Source of the DNA: Clostridia bacterium
GTDB taxonomy: Bacteria; Bacillota; Clostridia; Oscillospirales; CAG-272
DNA length: 33,852 nucleotides
Direction of reading: 5' to 3'
Assembly: GCA_017440665.1 (NCBI GenBank)
Contig: JAFSGU010000009.1
Location: 1 to 33,852, forward strand
Under the pieces are notes generated by a model. The model searched no databases. It was given only the letters and a program-made list of their open reading frames with translations, and was not told where the DNA came from. Position numbers and translations under genes: made by a program. The stretch's first letter is position 1, and each line of letters opens with the position of its first letter. Below, one piece after another: positions 7,862-17,092 of the stretch.

Positions 7862-9358
7862 TCACGCAAAGCGTGCCGCCAGCTCCATTATCTCCTCCTG
7901 TGTGGTATCAGCCGTTCTCACCTCTCCCGCAAGTCTGCCCCCGGACATCACGAGGATCCTGTCGCATATACCCAGAAGCTCGGGCATCTCGCTTGACACC
8001 ATGATGACCGCCCTGCCTCTGCTTGCAAGCTCAAGTATCAGCGAATATATCTCGTATTTCGCACCAACGTCGATACCTCTCGTAGGCTCGTCAAGCAGAA
8101 GCACGTGGGGGTCGGTGAGAAGCCATCTGCCCATTATCACCTTCTGCTGATTTCCTCCCGAAAGGGAGCGTATCTTTGCCGACTTCGACGGCGTTTTGAT
8201 CCGCATTGCCGCGATCATCCTGTCGGTCTCGCTTTTCATTTTGCCCTCGCTGAGAAGCACTCCGCCAAGCCTGTATTTATCAAGGCTCGACACCACCGTG
8301 TTTTCAGTAATATCAAGTATGCCGAAGATACCGTCCCGCCGTCTTTCCTCGGTTATCAGCGCAAAGCCGTTTTTTATGGACTCAATGGGATTTTTGTTTC
8401 TCACGGGCTTTCCGTAAAGAAATATTTCTCCCGAGCGCCTCTCGGCAATGCCGAAGATGGTTTCAAGCACCTCCGTCCGTCCCGCACCGCCCAGTCCGGC
8501 TATACCTACGACCTCACCTGCACGCACGCTGAAGCTTACGTCCTTCACATGGCTGTGCTCCGCTGTCAGATTTTTCACTTCAAGGATAACGTCTCCCGCC
8601 TCTCCCGTCTTTTCGGGGAAGCGCTCCTTAAGCTCGCGCCCGACCATAAGCTTTATGATCTTTTCCATGGGCATATTTTCCGTCCTGTCCGTTTCGATGT
8701 GACGCCCGTCACGCATTACGGTGACGTCGTCGGATATACGGCGTATCTCCTCCATCTTGTGGGATATATATATGATGCCGCACCCTCTCTCCTTCAGCAT
8801 GGAGATGATACGGAAAAGTCTTTCCGTCTCCTCGTCGGTAAGGGAGGAGGTGGGCTCGTCAAGCACTATCACCTTCGCCCCGTATGACACCGCCTTGGCG
8901 ATCTCCACCATCTGTCTCGTGCTGACGGAAAGCTTTTTCATCGGGGATGCGGGGTCAACGGTAAGCCCGAGGGATTTGAATATCTCAGCCGTCCTTTTGT
9001 ACATCTCGCTCTCGGAGGTGAATATGCCAAATTTCAGAGGATATCTGCCAAGCCAGATGTTGTCCATCACGTTACGGGTCATTGCCTGGTTAAGCTCCTG
9101 ATGCACCATGGCAACACCGTTTTCAAGGGCATCCTTTGGATTTTTGAATGATACGGGACGTCCGTCAAGAAGGACCTCGCCCGCGTCCTTCTCATATATG
9201 CCGAAAAGACATTTCATAAGGGTGGATTTTCCCGCTCCGTTCTCCCCCATAAGGGCGTGTACAGTCCCCCGTCTGAGCTTCAGCTGTGCTCCGTCCAGTG
9301 CCTTGACACCGGGAAAGCTTTTTTCCACGTTCCGCATTTCAAGTAATATATCCGACAT
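7862..9358 (-). CDS. mglA: Sugar ABC importer ATPase with two nucleotide-binding domains (MglA type)
   Basis: Couples ATP hydrolysis to monosaccharide import with the MglC channel. The 498 residues contain two fused ABC domains, normal for this class. Domain 1 has Walker A GENGAGKST (38-46), signature LSVSTRQMVEIAKA and Walker B VIVLDEPTSSL. Domain 2 has the degenerate Walker A GLGGAGRTE typical of sugar CUT2 ATPases, the signature LSGGNQQKVIMGRWL and Walker B VLLLDEPTRGID. ATG 9358 is chosen because AGGTG lies 5 bases upstream; an in-frame TTG at 9388 has no good ribosome site. It lies 37 bases after mglB. Confidence 0.92.
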   Translation of the reverse strand: MSDILLEMRNVEKSFPGVKALDGAQLKLRRGTVHALMGENGAGKSTLMKCLFGIYEKDAGEVLLDGRPVSFKNPKDALENGVAMVHQELNQAMTRNVMDNIWLGRYPLKFGIFTSESEMYKRTAEIFKSLGLTVDPASPMKKLSVSTRQMVEIAKAVSYGAKVIVLDEPTSSLTDEETERLFRIISMLKERGCGIIYISHKMEEIRRISDDVTVMRDGRHIETDRTENMPMEKIIKLMVGRELKERFPEKTGEAGDVILEVKNLTAEHSHVKDVSFSVRAGEVVGIAGLGGAGRTEVLETIFGIAERRSGEIFLYGKPVRNKNPIESIKNGFALITEERRRDGIFGILDITENTVVSSLDKYRLGGVLLSEGKMKSETDRMIAAMRIKTPSKSAKIRSLSGGNQQKVIMGRWLLTDPHVLLLDEPTRGIDVGAKYEIYSLILELASRGRAVIMVSSEMPELLGICDRILVMSGGRLAGEVRTADTTQEEIMELAARFA

Positions 9359-9395
9359 AACCGCACCTGCCTTTCGATCCGCTGTCAAGTGCCCG

Positions 9396-10472
9396 TCACT
9401 CGCCGAAATACGCGGAATAGTTTATTCTCACCTTATCTGCGCCCTCGTCTATGGTGTAGCCTTCAAGGGGAGAGGTAAGCTCACGGTCCGACAAGCCCGC
9501 CCCGGTCACGAGAGTAAGCGCCTCTGCCATACCTGCCGCGTCCTGCTTGACCGTACCCGTCATCTTACCCGACTTTATAAGTGACTTTGCAGCCTCCGTA
9601 GCGTCTACGCCGAACACGGGAACGGTTACGCTTCCGTCTTCACCCGTATTGTACCCTGCGGCGTTAAGAGCGGTGATGGCGCCCTCCGCCATGTTGTCGT
9701 TGTTGCAGATGATAAGCTCCACCATATTTCCCGACGCCACGTTGAAAGAGGTGAGAATGGTGGTCATATACTCGTTTGCCGCCTGCGCCGACCACTTTCC
9801 GTCACGGTCAAGAAGATACTTGTCCGTGTTTGAGGCGTCGTAGAACTTAAGTGGCGGAAATCCCGCCGCGGTAAGCTTGGCGTCAGCGTTTTCAACGGAA
9901 TATCTGGTGCGGTAGATAGCTTCGTTGTTTCCCTTTTCGCCCATAAACATAACGTAGGATATCTCACCGTCCCCGTTCAGATCCACTGCATCATAATTCT
10001 CCGTAAGATAGTCGCCTATCATATCCCCCTGCAGGTATCCCGCCTCCGCCGCGTCCGTGCCGATGAACACGCATTTCTGATAGCTGTTCACCACCTCGTC
10101 GGACACCTCGCGGTTGAAGAACACCACGGGGATGTTCTTCTCCTTTGCAAGGGATACGATACCGCTTGCAGCATCGTCGGAGCCCGTCGTTACGATATTG
10201 ACGAGAAGCAGCTTGGCGCCGCGGGTGATGGCGGTCTGCACCTGCTCTGTCTGTGTGGTCTGGCTGTTGTTGCTGTCGTGGTCCTGATATGACACGCCCG
10301 CCTCGTCAAGCCGACGGTCAAGCTCGCTTCTGACGCTTGAGATATACGGGTCGCTGTAGGTATAGTAGAAAACGTGTACGTCAGCATCCCCGCCTCCCAT
10401 ACTGCATCCGCATGAAGCAAGGCTCAGACATACTGCCGCGATAATCATGATTGACAATACTCTTTTTAACAT
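9396..10472 (-). CDS. mglB: Galactose/glucose-binding lipoprotein (MglB type) of sugar ABC importer
   Basis: Extracellular monosaccharide receptor anchored as a lipoprotein. The signal sequence is MLKRVLSIMIIAAVCLSLAS with lipobox LASC, cysteine 21 being the acylation site. The periplasmic-binding fold follows to residue 358, including the calcium-site loop DLNGDGEISYVM (about 164-175) characteristic of MglB rather than RbsB, and the hinge regions VPVFGVDATEAAKSLI and GTVKQDAAGMAEA. This supports galactose or glucose as ligand. ATG 10472 is chosen since AAAGG lies about 11 bases upstream; ATG 10481 has only 2 bases. It heads the mglBAC order as in Enterobacteria. No regulator is adjacent. Confidence 0.9.
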   Translation of the reverse strand: MLKRVLSIMIIAAVCLSLASCGCSMGGGDADVHVFYYTYSDPYISSVRSELDRRLDEAGVSYQDHDSNNSQTTQTEQVQTAITRGAKLLLVNIVTTGSDDAASGIVSLAKEKNIPVVFFNREVSDEVVNSYQKCVFIGTDAAEAGYLQGDMIGDYLTENYDAVDLNGDGEISYVMFMGEKGNNEAIYRTRYSVENADAKLTAAGFPPLKFYDASNTDKYLLDRDGKWSAQAANEYMTTILTSFNVASGNMVELIICNNDNMAEGAITALNAAGYNTGEDGSVTVPVFGVDATEAAKSLIKSGKMTGTVKQDAAGMAEALTLVTGAGLSDRELTSPLEGYTIDEGADKVRINYSAYFGE

Positions 10473-10594
10473 ATTTCTCATTTCCTTTCTTTGTGTCTGA
10501 CACGTCCTTTTTATTATTGTCAGGGTGAGGTTCAAAAATACACCCGCAGGAAATATTCGATTTTTTAATTTACTTTTCATTTATAGTATTACCA

Positions 10595-10623
10595 TTGATT
10601 TTTGCAGTTTTACATGGTAAAAT
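10595..10623 (+). promoter_or_regulatory. Candidate promoter of the YdcF-like gene, with an inverted repeat between divergent genes
   Basis: TTGATT (10595-10600) and TAAAAT (10618-10623) with a 17-base spacer. TTACCAT (10589-10595) and ATGGTAA (10614-10620) form an inverted pair straddling this promoter in the space between divergent mglB and the YdcF gene, so a repressor site controlling either side is possible. Confidence 0.5.
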
Positions 10624-10676
10624 AGAAAACACAGTCGTCACGACTGCAAACGTATATTAGTACAGGTGCTGACAAA

Positions 10677-11468
10677 ATGAAAAAAACAGACAAGACGTTT
10701 TCAAAATTATATATGATATTCGGCACGTTCGTTCTTATCAGCTTTGCTTCATATTTTCTGAAGCTGGTGATATCTCCCGAGGGGATGCTCCCGTGGGTAG
10801 TGACCTCAGGCGTCATGGCGGCGGTCACCCTGCCATTCCTGTTCCGCAAATATCTGCGGAAGCTGCTGAAAAAAGCGTACGTCCCCATAAAGGCGGTCAT
10901 GTGCGCGGGAATGATATTTTACACGGTGACGTTTATCATTCTCGTGGGTTATATTTATCTCGCCCCATCCGCCTCCCCCGTAAGTGACACGGGTGCTGAC
11001 AGGGTCTACATCGTCTTCGGTGCGAAGGTAAAGGAGGACGGTCCCACCAAGACGCTGGCATCAAGGCTTAAGAAAGCGGCAGAGCTGATGGAGGCTGACG
11101 AAAACGCCGTTTGTATCGTCAGCGGAGGCAAGGGTCCCGACGAGCCATTCACCGAGGCATCGTGCATGAGGGACTATATGGCAGACTTAGGCGTTGACCC
11201 CGAGCGGATATATCTTGAAGAAAAAGCATCCAACACAAGGGAAAACATCCGATATTCAGCGGAGCTTATAGACAAGCTTGACCTTGAAGACCGTGAGATA
11301 GTATGCGTCTCATCCGACACCCACATCCCCCGTATCAGACTGATGTGTGCAGACGAAGGCGTTGACGCGCTGTACGTGAAAGCTGAAACTCCCCAGAAAC
11401 AGTTTCTCTTTACCGCGTGGGTAAGAGAATACCTGTCATACGCAAAAATGCTCCTTTTGGGAGCATAA
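10677..11468 (+). CDS. YdcF/SanA-like DUF218 membrane protein
   Basis: 263 residues. Three predicted N-terminal membrane helices (about 10-30, 38-56, 72-95) precede a DUF218 domain (about 105-250) on one side of the membrane. DUF218 landmarks seen are IVFGAKVKEDGPTKTLASRL, SGGKGPDEPFTEASCM, YLEEKASNTRENIRYS and VSSDTHIPRI. Family members such as YdcF, SanA and ElyC affect the cell envelope, and some bind S-adenosylmethionine; the exact reaction is not settled. The ribosome site is weak (CAGGTG about 10 bases upstream). The next gene, a lipoprotein, follows by 27 bases and likely shares the transcript. Confidence 0.8.
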   Translation: MKKTDKTFSKLYMIFGTFVLISFASYFLKLVISPEGMLPWVVTSGVMAAVTLPFLFRKYLRKLLKKAYVPIKAVMCAGMIFYTVTFIILVGYIYLAPSASPVSDTGADRVYIVFGAKVKEDGPTKTLASRLKKAAELMEADENAVCIVSGGKGPDEPFTEASCMRDYMADLGVDPERIYLEEKASNTRENIRYSAELIDKLDLEDREIVCVSSDTHIPRIRLMCADEGVDALYVKAETPQKQFLFTAWVREYLSYAKMLLLGA

Positions 11469-11495
11469 ACATAACTTTTCAAGTGAAGGTGAATC

Positions 11496-12314
11496 ATGAA
11501 AAAATTACTTATTATTTTACTTATCCTCGCTCTCGTTCCCATGTCCCTCTTCTCGTGCAAGAAGAACGAGGGGGACACGACCGAAACCGAGACCGATACC
11601 TCTGCCGAAACCGAAGATGAAGTATGGGCTGTGGGAAAAGAGGTATCCTGTACGGCTCATCACAGAGACTATCACCTCATCCCCTACGATCTTGCGGTAT
11701 TCGTAGGTCCCGATAAAGCCAACGCGTGGGCTGAAGAGGTGCGCAAAAACGAGATCACGGTCGAGGACGGTGAGGAGAACAAGTGCGGCTGTCCCGAATT
11801 CAACATCAAGGCATATATCGACGAGTTTGATATCGCAAAGGAAGATTTCATCGCAAACGCCGACATGGTATATCTCGGAACCTACGACACGGACGTGCTG
11901 TATGGCAAGACTCCCGAAGAGGTAGCAGAATACTACGTCTACAGCGAAGCTCTGATCGATCTTACCATCAAGAGTCAGCATTTCCAGTTTATCGAAAAAC
12001 ATTTCCAGTACAAGTATTCCTCCGAAATGTATGACCTTATCGTATACGACGAGGAGGCAGGCATCGGACTTTATCCCTCCGTACCTCAGACGGTGCAGGC
12101 GCTTGGAATTTCCAAGGCAGGCTTTGAAAGCATCCTTGAGGACTGTACCAAGGAAAACGAAAGAGTCTACGGCAGATCCCATAATTTCGACTACGACATT
12201 TCCCTCATCTTCAACGAGGACGGCTCATACGCTGAACTCCCCGAGTACGAAGGGCTCTCCGCGCTTGAAACTATCGAGAAGCTGAACCGAGTCTTCTGCG
12301 ACAGAGACCGATAA
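11496..12314 (+). CDS. Predicted lipoprotein of unknown function
   Basis: I do not recognise the family. The 272-residue product starts with a lipoprotein signal MKKLLIILLILALVPMSLFS and lipobox LFSC (cysteine 21). A low-complexity acidic T/E/D linker follows (about 25-42). The mature part is acidic and soluble in appearance, with several cysteines (CTAHHRD, CGCPEF) and aromatic-rich segments (SQHFQFIEKHFQYKY). AAGGTG upstream supports the start. It is probably co-transcribed with the DUF218 gene and ends at a strong terminator 70 bases later. Confidence 0.7.
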   Translation: MKKLLIILLILALVPMSLFSCKKNEGDTTETETDTSAETEDEVWAVGKEVSCTAHHRDYHLIPYDLAVFVGPDKANAWAEEVRKNEITVEDGEENKCGCPEFNIKAYIDEFDIAKEDFIANADMVYLGTYDTDVLYGKTPEEVAEYYVYSEALIDLTIKSQHFQFIEKHFQYKYSSEMYDLIVYDEEAGIGLYPSVPQTVQALGISKAGFESILEDCTKENERVYGRSHNFDYDISLIFNEDGSYAELPEYEGLSALETIEKLNRVFCDRDR

Positions 12315-12384
12315 GAGCGGATGATCAAGCATCCTCCCGCAACCGAACGGTGCGCACCGTCTGCAAAATGAAGCAAACAAAACA

Positions 12385-12418
12385 GACCCCCGACAAGAAT
12401 CTGTCGGGGGTCATTTTT
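12385..12418 (+). terminator. Rho-independent terminator after the lipoprotein gene
   Basis: GACCCCCGACA (12385-12395) pairs perfectly with TGTCGGGGGTC (12402-12412), followed by ATTTTTG. It serves the plus-strand lipoprotein transcript and faces the convergent acyltransferase. Confidence 0.85.
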
Positions 12419-12442
12419 GTTCGGTAAAGAAGGATCACCGCA

Positions 12443-13460
12443 TCACGCCGCGCGCTTTTCCTTCACGCGGGAGATCATCTTTTTCACACCTCGGTTTATA
12501 AGATCATAGGCAAATATCGCACCGATCACAACAGCGGTGGAAATGACAAATCTGTCAATTACCGTAAGGTCATAATAATACGGGAACACTCGTACTGAAG
12601 CACGTTCATTAAAAGGATGTGGTAAAGATATACGTTGTAGGACACTTCTCCGAAGCCGCGGGCATAATTATGAAGCTTGGTAAATTCCTCTCCCGCCATA
12701 ACGCACACCCCGTATATCACCATGATGGCAAGGGTAACGTATACCATATTGAAAAGGTTCGCGTAAGGATACGCACATCTCCACGTCGCTGAAAGGTATG
12801 AAAGCGTCAGGCGCACCAGAGATGCACCGAAGCACAGGGGCAGACAGGTAAGAAAAATCTTATTCGTTTTTTCCGCCGCTCTGTATTTCGCAAACACCAT
12901 TCCGAGGATGAAATAGAATACGTAAGAGGCGAAGAATCTGTCGGAATATGTAAACGGGAAGAACTGCTGAAAGCACACGGTACACACAAGAGATACCGCA
13001 GTCAGGGCAATGGGGCTTTTGTTAAAAAGCCATTTTATAAGGGGAAACAGCGCGTATAACTGGACCGCTATCACCACGTAGTAAAAATGTGCCACAAGTG
13101 TGCCGAGGAAAATATATTCGGGAAGGGCAGATGCCGCGACCCACTTCTTCGCGTAAAAATACACGAAGAACACAAGCACCGCGATAACGTAGGGAATAAC
13201 TATCTTCGTTACTCTTCTCAGATAGAATTTGCCTAAGTTTATTTTTCTTCCGCCGTATCCGCTGTAAAGCTTGAATCCGCTGAGGAATATGAACGCGGGA
13301 ACGGAAAAGCACAGCACATTGTTTGCCGCAAATATCAAAACGTAGGCTAAGCTGTCAGGAGCAAGCTGTGAGAGGGGGTGGACGTAAGATGGATCGCCAC
13401 CACACAGAAGCACAACAGCATGTTCATAAGTGTTATGCCCTTGGAAATGTCTCTTTTCAT
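12443..13460 (-). pseudogene. Acyltransferase-3 family membrane protein interrupted by two one-base frameshifts
   Basis: The family transfers acyl groups to surface glycans or other envelope molecules, using about ten membrane helices. The only long frame (from about 13370 down to 12559) begins with sequence unlike the family. The expected N-terminus lies in another frame: ATG 13460 gives MKRDISKGITLMNMLLCFCV then VAIHLTS. It must shift at the run of five G/C at 13374-13378 to enter PLSQLAPDSLAYVLIFAANN. At the other end the main frame stops at 12559. Shifting at the three-G run 12582-12584 yields PYYYDLTVIDRFVISTAVVI, GAIFAYDLINRGVKKM and a basic tail ending KEKRAA at 12443. Both shifts are explained by one missing base in a C/G run. 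Restored length is about 339 residues. It could be a true pseudogene or two homopolymer sequencing errors. It is convergent with the lipoprotein gene. Confidence 0.75.
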
Positions 13461-13561
13461 AACGGTTCGTTCCTTTTTCTTTATTAAAACCAATACTTCG
13501 GCAAAGTTTTCCCACAAACGCAGGGAAAAGTCTCCGCCGAAGTATCAAAATTCACATTTTG

Positions 13562-14521
13562 TCAGTGAAGCTCCTTCTTCAGCTTTCTGCCGAAGAGGTC
13601 GTCGATCGCTTCTTTATAGCCAAGTCCGTTGTAGAGCATCTGGTATACAGCCTCGCAAATAGGCATATCCACGTTATGCTCTGCCGCAATGCGGTGAATA
13701 GCGTCCGCTGTATAATATCCCTCTGCAAGGAGAGTGTACTCCTCACCCTTTACAAACTTCTCACCGAACATTCTGTTGTGGCTGAACTTTGAGAATACGG
13801 TAGCCTCGTAGTCGCCAAGATGGCAAAGTCCGTATGCGGAGATACCGTTTCCGCCAAGCGCCTCGATAAGACGCGCGACCTCGCGGGTACCGCGGGACAT
13901 AAGGGGACCCTTAAGCGTTGCCATACCGACACCGTCAAGCATACCTGCCGCAATACCGATAACGTTCTTCGCCGCCGCACCTATCTCATTGCCGATAAGG
14001 TCCTCGCCATAGTAGAAGCGGATAAGATCGCTTGAGAATTCCTCAACGAGAAGCTTCTTTGTGGCGCTGTCATCGCTGTCGATGACCATGCAGTTGGGCA
14101 CGCCCGCGTAAAACTCCTGAGGATGTCCGGGACCGATCCATACGGCAACCTTATTTGAGGGGTCTGTTTCCTCCTTGGTCACCTGAGAAAGACGCATACC
14201 GGTGGATATCTCGATACCCTTCATGCAGAGAATAAATATCTTATCCTTGATGCCGAGGGGAGCGAGCTCTCTGAAAAGACTTCTGAGGCCCTGAGAATTT
14301 ATGGATATGAGCACAGCGTCACAATCGGGAACGCGGTTTATGTCGGTGGTAAGCTTTACAGATTCGGGAAGCGTTACGACGTCGTTACATCTTTCGTTCA
14401 GAAAACGTATCATTGCGGGGTCGTCCTCGCGTCCGTACAGAGTAACGTCATGTCCGACTCTGTCAAGATACCAGGTAATAAGTGAGCCCCATCTTCCGCA
14501 TCCAATAACGGTTATCTTCAT
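13562..14521 (-). CDS. gpsA: NAD(P)-dependent glycerol-3-phosphate dehydrogenase
   Basis: Reduces dihydroxyacetone phosphate to sn-glycerol-3-phosphate for phospholipid synthesis. 319 residues. The N-terminal Rossmann fold has the GCGRWG dinucleotide motif (7-12) and an acidic-to-basic second strand ending LYGRED. Family landmarks CMKGIEIST, VWIGPGHPQEFYAGVPN and AAKNVIGIAAGMLDG follow; the lysine in AAKNVIGI is the conserved catalytic one. RGTREVARLIEALGG and GDYEATVFSKFSHNRMFGE lie in the helical C-terminal domain. ATG 14521 is used; a TTG at 14533 sits only one base from the AGAAAGG ribosome site, while the ATG is 13 bases away, so the start is slightly uncertain. It is divergent from recA. 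Confidence 0.88.
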   Translation of the reverse strand: MKITVIGCGRWGSLITWYLDRVGHDVTLYGREDDPAMIRFLNERCNDVVTLPESVKLTTDINRVPDCDAVLISINSQGLRSLFRELAPLGIKDKIFILCMKGIEISTGMRLSQVTKEETDPSNKVAVWIGPGHPQEFYAGVPNCMVIDSDDSATKKLLVEEFSSDLIRFYYGEDLIGNEIGAAAKNVIGIAAGMLDGVGMATLKGPLMSRGTREVARLIEALGGNGISAYGLCHLGDYEATVFSKFSHNRMFGEKFVKGEEYTLLAEGYYTADAIHRIAAEHNVDMPICEAVYQMLYNGLGYKEAIDDLFGRKLKKELH

Positions 14522-14609
14522 GTTAAAAACCAAGCCTTTCTCGGGACGTGTCGGGAAACGTCCGCTTTATTTTATTGTAGTCGTAATTTAACAAGTCTAT
14601 ACTGTAACT

Positions 14610-14638
14610 ATTGTATCACAAATCCTGCGATTTTTCAA
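14610..14638 (-). promoter_or_regulatory. Sigma-A-type promoter of gpsA
   Basis: On the minus strand TTGAAA (14638-14633) and TACAAT (14615-14610) are spaced by 17 bases, about 90 bases upstream of the gpsA start. Confidence 0.6.
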
Positions 14639-14685
14639 GGCTTTGAGAAATGTTCACATAATTATATACTTTTTGTGATATATAC

Positions 14686-14714
14686 TTGATTATTTCAAAA
14701 GTTTAGTATATAAT
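14686..14714 (+). promoter_or_regulatory. Sigma-A-type promoter of recA-recF-recX
   Basis: TTGATT (14686-14691) and TATAAT (14709-14714) with a 17-base spacer. Transcription would start near 14721, just before or within the LexA-like box at 14727-14740, leaving a leader of about 90 bases ahead of recA. Confidence 0.65.
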
Positions 14715-14726
14715 ATAATCATGAAA

Positions 14727-14740
14727 CGAATATTTGTTCG
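14727..14740. promoter_or_regulatory. Putative LexA (SOS) operator
   Basis: CGAATATTTGTTCG resembles the Gram-positive LexA site CGAACATATGTTCG, with a perfect right half (GTTCG) and one change in the left half (CGAAT). Its position immediately downstream of the recA minus-10 box is where a LexA repressor would block transcription. LexA itself is not in the window. Confidence 0.6.
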
Positions 14741-14810
14741 GGTTTTGTTCGGGGCATCTCAGACGACCCGTAAAAAAGAAGTAAAATACATAATATGTGA
14801 GGATAATATA

Positions 14811-15935
14811 ATGAAGCAGACAACAAAGAAAACAGCCAAGCAGGCAACTGCTCTCGACGGCGCTGACGCAAAAAAGAAGGCGCTTGACACTGCCATCACA
14901 CAGATAGAAAAGGCATACGGCAAGGGCACCATCATCAAGATGGGCGAAAACCCCAAGATGAACGTTTCCGCAGTATCTACCGGCTCTCTCACTCTTGACC
15001 TTGCTCTCGGTGTGGGCGGACTTCCCCGCGGACGTATCGTTGAGATATACGGTCCCGAATCATCCGGTAAGACCACCGTTGCTCTCCACGCCATCGCAGA
15101 GGTGCAGAAGGCAGGAGGCGAGGCGGCTTTCATCGACGCGGAGCACGCTCTTGATCCCGTATACGCAAAGGCTCTCGGCGTAAACATCGACGAGCTTCTG
15201 GTGTCTCAGCCCGACAGCGGTGAGCAGGCACTTGAAATTTGCGAGGCTCTCGTTCGCTCCAACGCTCTCGACATCGTTGTAATCGACTCCGTTGCGGCTC
15301 TCGTACCTCAGCAGGAGATCGACGGCGACATGGGCGCGTCCCACGTAGGCCTTCAGGCGAGACTTATGTCTCAGGCATTACGAAAGCTCTCCGGTATCAT
15401 TGCAAAGACCAACTGTATCGTTATCTTTATCAACCAGCTCCGTGAAAAGGTCGGCGTGGTATACGGCAACCCCGAGACCACCACGGGCGGACGCGCGCTT
15501 AAGTTCTACGCATCCGTACGTATCGACATCCGCAAGTCCGAGATGCTGAAGTCAGGCACCGAGACCTACGGTAACAAGGTAAAGTGCAAGGTAGTAAAGA
15601 ACAAGGTGGCTCCTCCCTTCAAGGTAGCGGAGTTTGATATTCTCTACGGCAAGGGTATCTCCAAATCAAGCGAGATCCTTGAGATCGGTATCAACCGCGG
15701 CATCATCGAAAAGAGCGGCGCGTGGATCTCCTACGACGGCAACCGTCTGGGTCAGGGACGCGACAACGCCCGCAACTTCATCGAATCCAATCCCGCCCTC
15801 ATGGCTGAGCTTGAGGAAAAGATCAAGGCGGCTGTGGCTGACGACGCAGAAGAGGACGTGCTCGACCTTCCCGAGGACGAGGATGACGATCTGGACATCC
15901 GTCTTCTCGACCTTGACGACGAGCTTGGCGAATAA
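14811..15935 (+). CDS. recA: Recombinase RecA
   Basis: Forms nucleoprotein filaments on single-stranded DNA, drives strand exchange and triggers LexA self-cleavage. 374 residues. Walker A is GPESSGKT (81-88); [20 protein letters not shown], the L1-region [36 protein letters not shown] (L2 region) and the C-terminal domain ([10 protein letters not shown] onward) are all intact. The N-terminus is somewhat lysine-rich and extended ([20 protein letters not shown]), and the tail is strongly acidic ([20 protein letters not shown]). The ATG at 14811 is preferred over an upstream in-frame ATG at 14721, since GTGAGGA lies 7 bases upstream and the earlier codon falls in the promoter/operator region. 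recF follows by 8 bases. Confidence 0.96.
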   Translation: MKQTTKKTAKQATALDGADAKKKALDTAITQIEKAYGKGTIIKMGENPKMNVSAVSTGSLTLDLALGVGGLPRGRIVEIYGPESSGKTTVALHAIAEVQKAGGEAAFIDAEHALDPVYAKALGVNIDELLVSQPDSGEQALEICEALVRSNALDIVVIDSVAALVPQQEIDGDMGASHVGLQARLMSQALRKLSGIIAKTNCIVIFINQLREKVGVVYGNPETTTGGRALKFYASVRIDIRKSEMLKSGTETYGNKVKCKVVKNKVAPPFKVAEFDILYGKGISKSSEILEIGINRGIIEKSGAWISYDGNRLGQGRDNARNFIESNPALMAELEEKIKAAVADDAEEDVLDLPEDEDDDLDIRLLDLDDELGE

Positions 15936-15943
15936 GCCCTGCC

Positions 15944-17092
15944 ATGAACGTAAAAAAAGCAAAGTATAAAAACTACCGTAACCTCCAGAGCGTTACGGTA
16001 GAGTTTTCCCCGGGGGTAAACGTACTCTGGGGTATGAACGCACAGGGTAAATCAAACGTGCTTGAGGGACTTTATTACTTCGCCCGCGGCCGCTCCTTCC
16101 GTGGAGCAAAGGACCGTGACCTTGTTGCCTTCGGCGAATCGGCGGCGATATGCGAGATCGAATATGAAAAAGACTCCTCCCCGGTGCCCGTAAAGCTTTC
16201 CGCTTCCATTCCCGTCACGGGAAAGAAGAAGCTGTACCGCAACGGTGCTCCTCTTAAAGGGTCGGCTGAAATGTTAGGAAACTTCCGCGCGGCGCTGTTT
16301 TGCCCGTCACACCTTTCGCTGGTTGGCGGCGGCCCCGCCGAAAGACGTGCATTCCTTGATATTGCCATAGCGCAGAATTCCCACGCATACATATATTATC
16401 TGTCCAATTACCGCAGATTTTTGGCGGAGCGCAATGCCCTGCTGAAGCGCCATGCCGCAGGCAAAAGCGTCACCCGCGAGGAATGGGAGACTTATGCCGA
16501 ACAGTTAAGCATCGCCGCCGCTGAGATATACGCCGAGCGAAATGCATACTGCGACGCGCTCACCCGCGACGTTGCGGATTATTTCCGCGAGATGACGGGC
16601 GGCGCCGAGTCCCCTGCCCTCACGTATACGTCTCAGATGGACGCTTTTACGGGAGAGTGTGACAGCTCGGTCGAGGCGAAAAGCGATACCCGCGAGGGAC
16701 TTTTCGAAAAGCTGACCTCAAACATCGACCGCGAAGCCGCCGCAGGCTCCACCTTGTGGGGACCTCACAAGGACGACATCCACATTTCAATAAACGGCAA
16801 GGAGGCAAGGCTTTTTGCCTCTCAGGGACAGCAAAGAAGCATCGCGCTGTCGATGAAGCTTGCCGAGGGTGAGATATCTAAGAGACTGACGGGTGAGTAT
16901 CCCGTGTTCCTCCTTGACGACGTTTTCTCCGAGCTTGACGAGCGCCGCCGTGCCTTTATCATGGATTCCCTGAAGGGACGTCAGATAATCGTCACCTCAT
17001 GCGAGCCGTCGGTAGTGCCGGGAGGCGGCGTGGGAGATATTGCATATTTCCGCGTGTCAGACGGCAAGGTGGAGGCGAGAGAAAATGGATAA
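15944..17092 (+). CDS. recF: DNA replication/repair protein RecF
   Basis: SMC-like ATPase that loads RecA at single-strand gaps together with RecO and RecR. 382 residues. Walker A region GMNAQGKSN (30-38), the RecF pattern VLEGLYYFARGRSFRG, CPSHLSLVGGGPAERRAFLD, the ABC-like signature SQGQQRSIALSMKLAE and Walker B VFLLDDVFSELDERR are all present. It starts 8 bases after recA with little Shine-Dalgarno sequence, suggesting translational coupling, and overlaps recX by 8 bases. In many bacteria recF lies near oriC with dnaN and gyrB; its location between recA and recX here is less common. Confidence 0.93.
   Translation: MNVKKAKYKNYRNLQSVTVEFSPGVNVLWGMNAQGKSNVLEGLYYFARGRSFRGAKDRDLVAFGESAAICEIEYEKDSSPVPVKLSASIPVTGKKKLYRNGAPLKGSAEMLGNFRAALFCPSHLSLVGGGPAERRAFLDIAIAQNSHAYIYYLSNYRRFLAERNALLKRHAAGKSVTREEWETYAEQLSIAAAEIYAERNAYCDALTRDVADYFREMTGGAESPALTYTSQMDAFTGECDSSVEAKSDTREGLFEKLTSNIDREAAAGSTLWGPHKDDIHISINGKEARLFASQGQQRSIALSMKLAEGEISKRLTGEYPVFLLDDVFSELDERRRAFIMDSLKGRQIIVTSCEPSVVPGGGVGDIAYFRVSDGKVEARENG

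Noticed and set aside
13374..13378. Programmed -1 ribosomal frameshift in the acyltransferase
   Set aside because: No proper slippery heptamer in the right frame and no clear downstream stimulator; a second shift near the end makes mutation or sequence error more likely.
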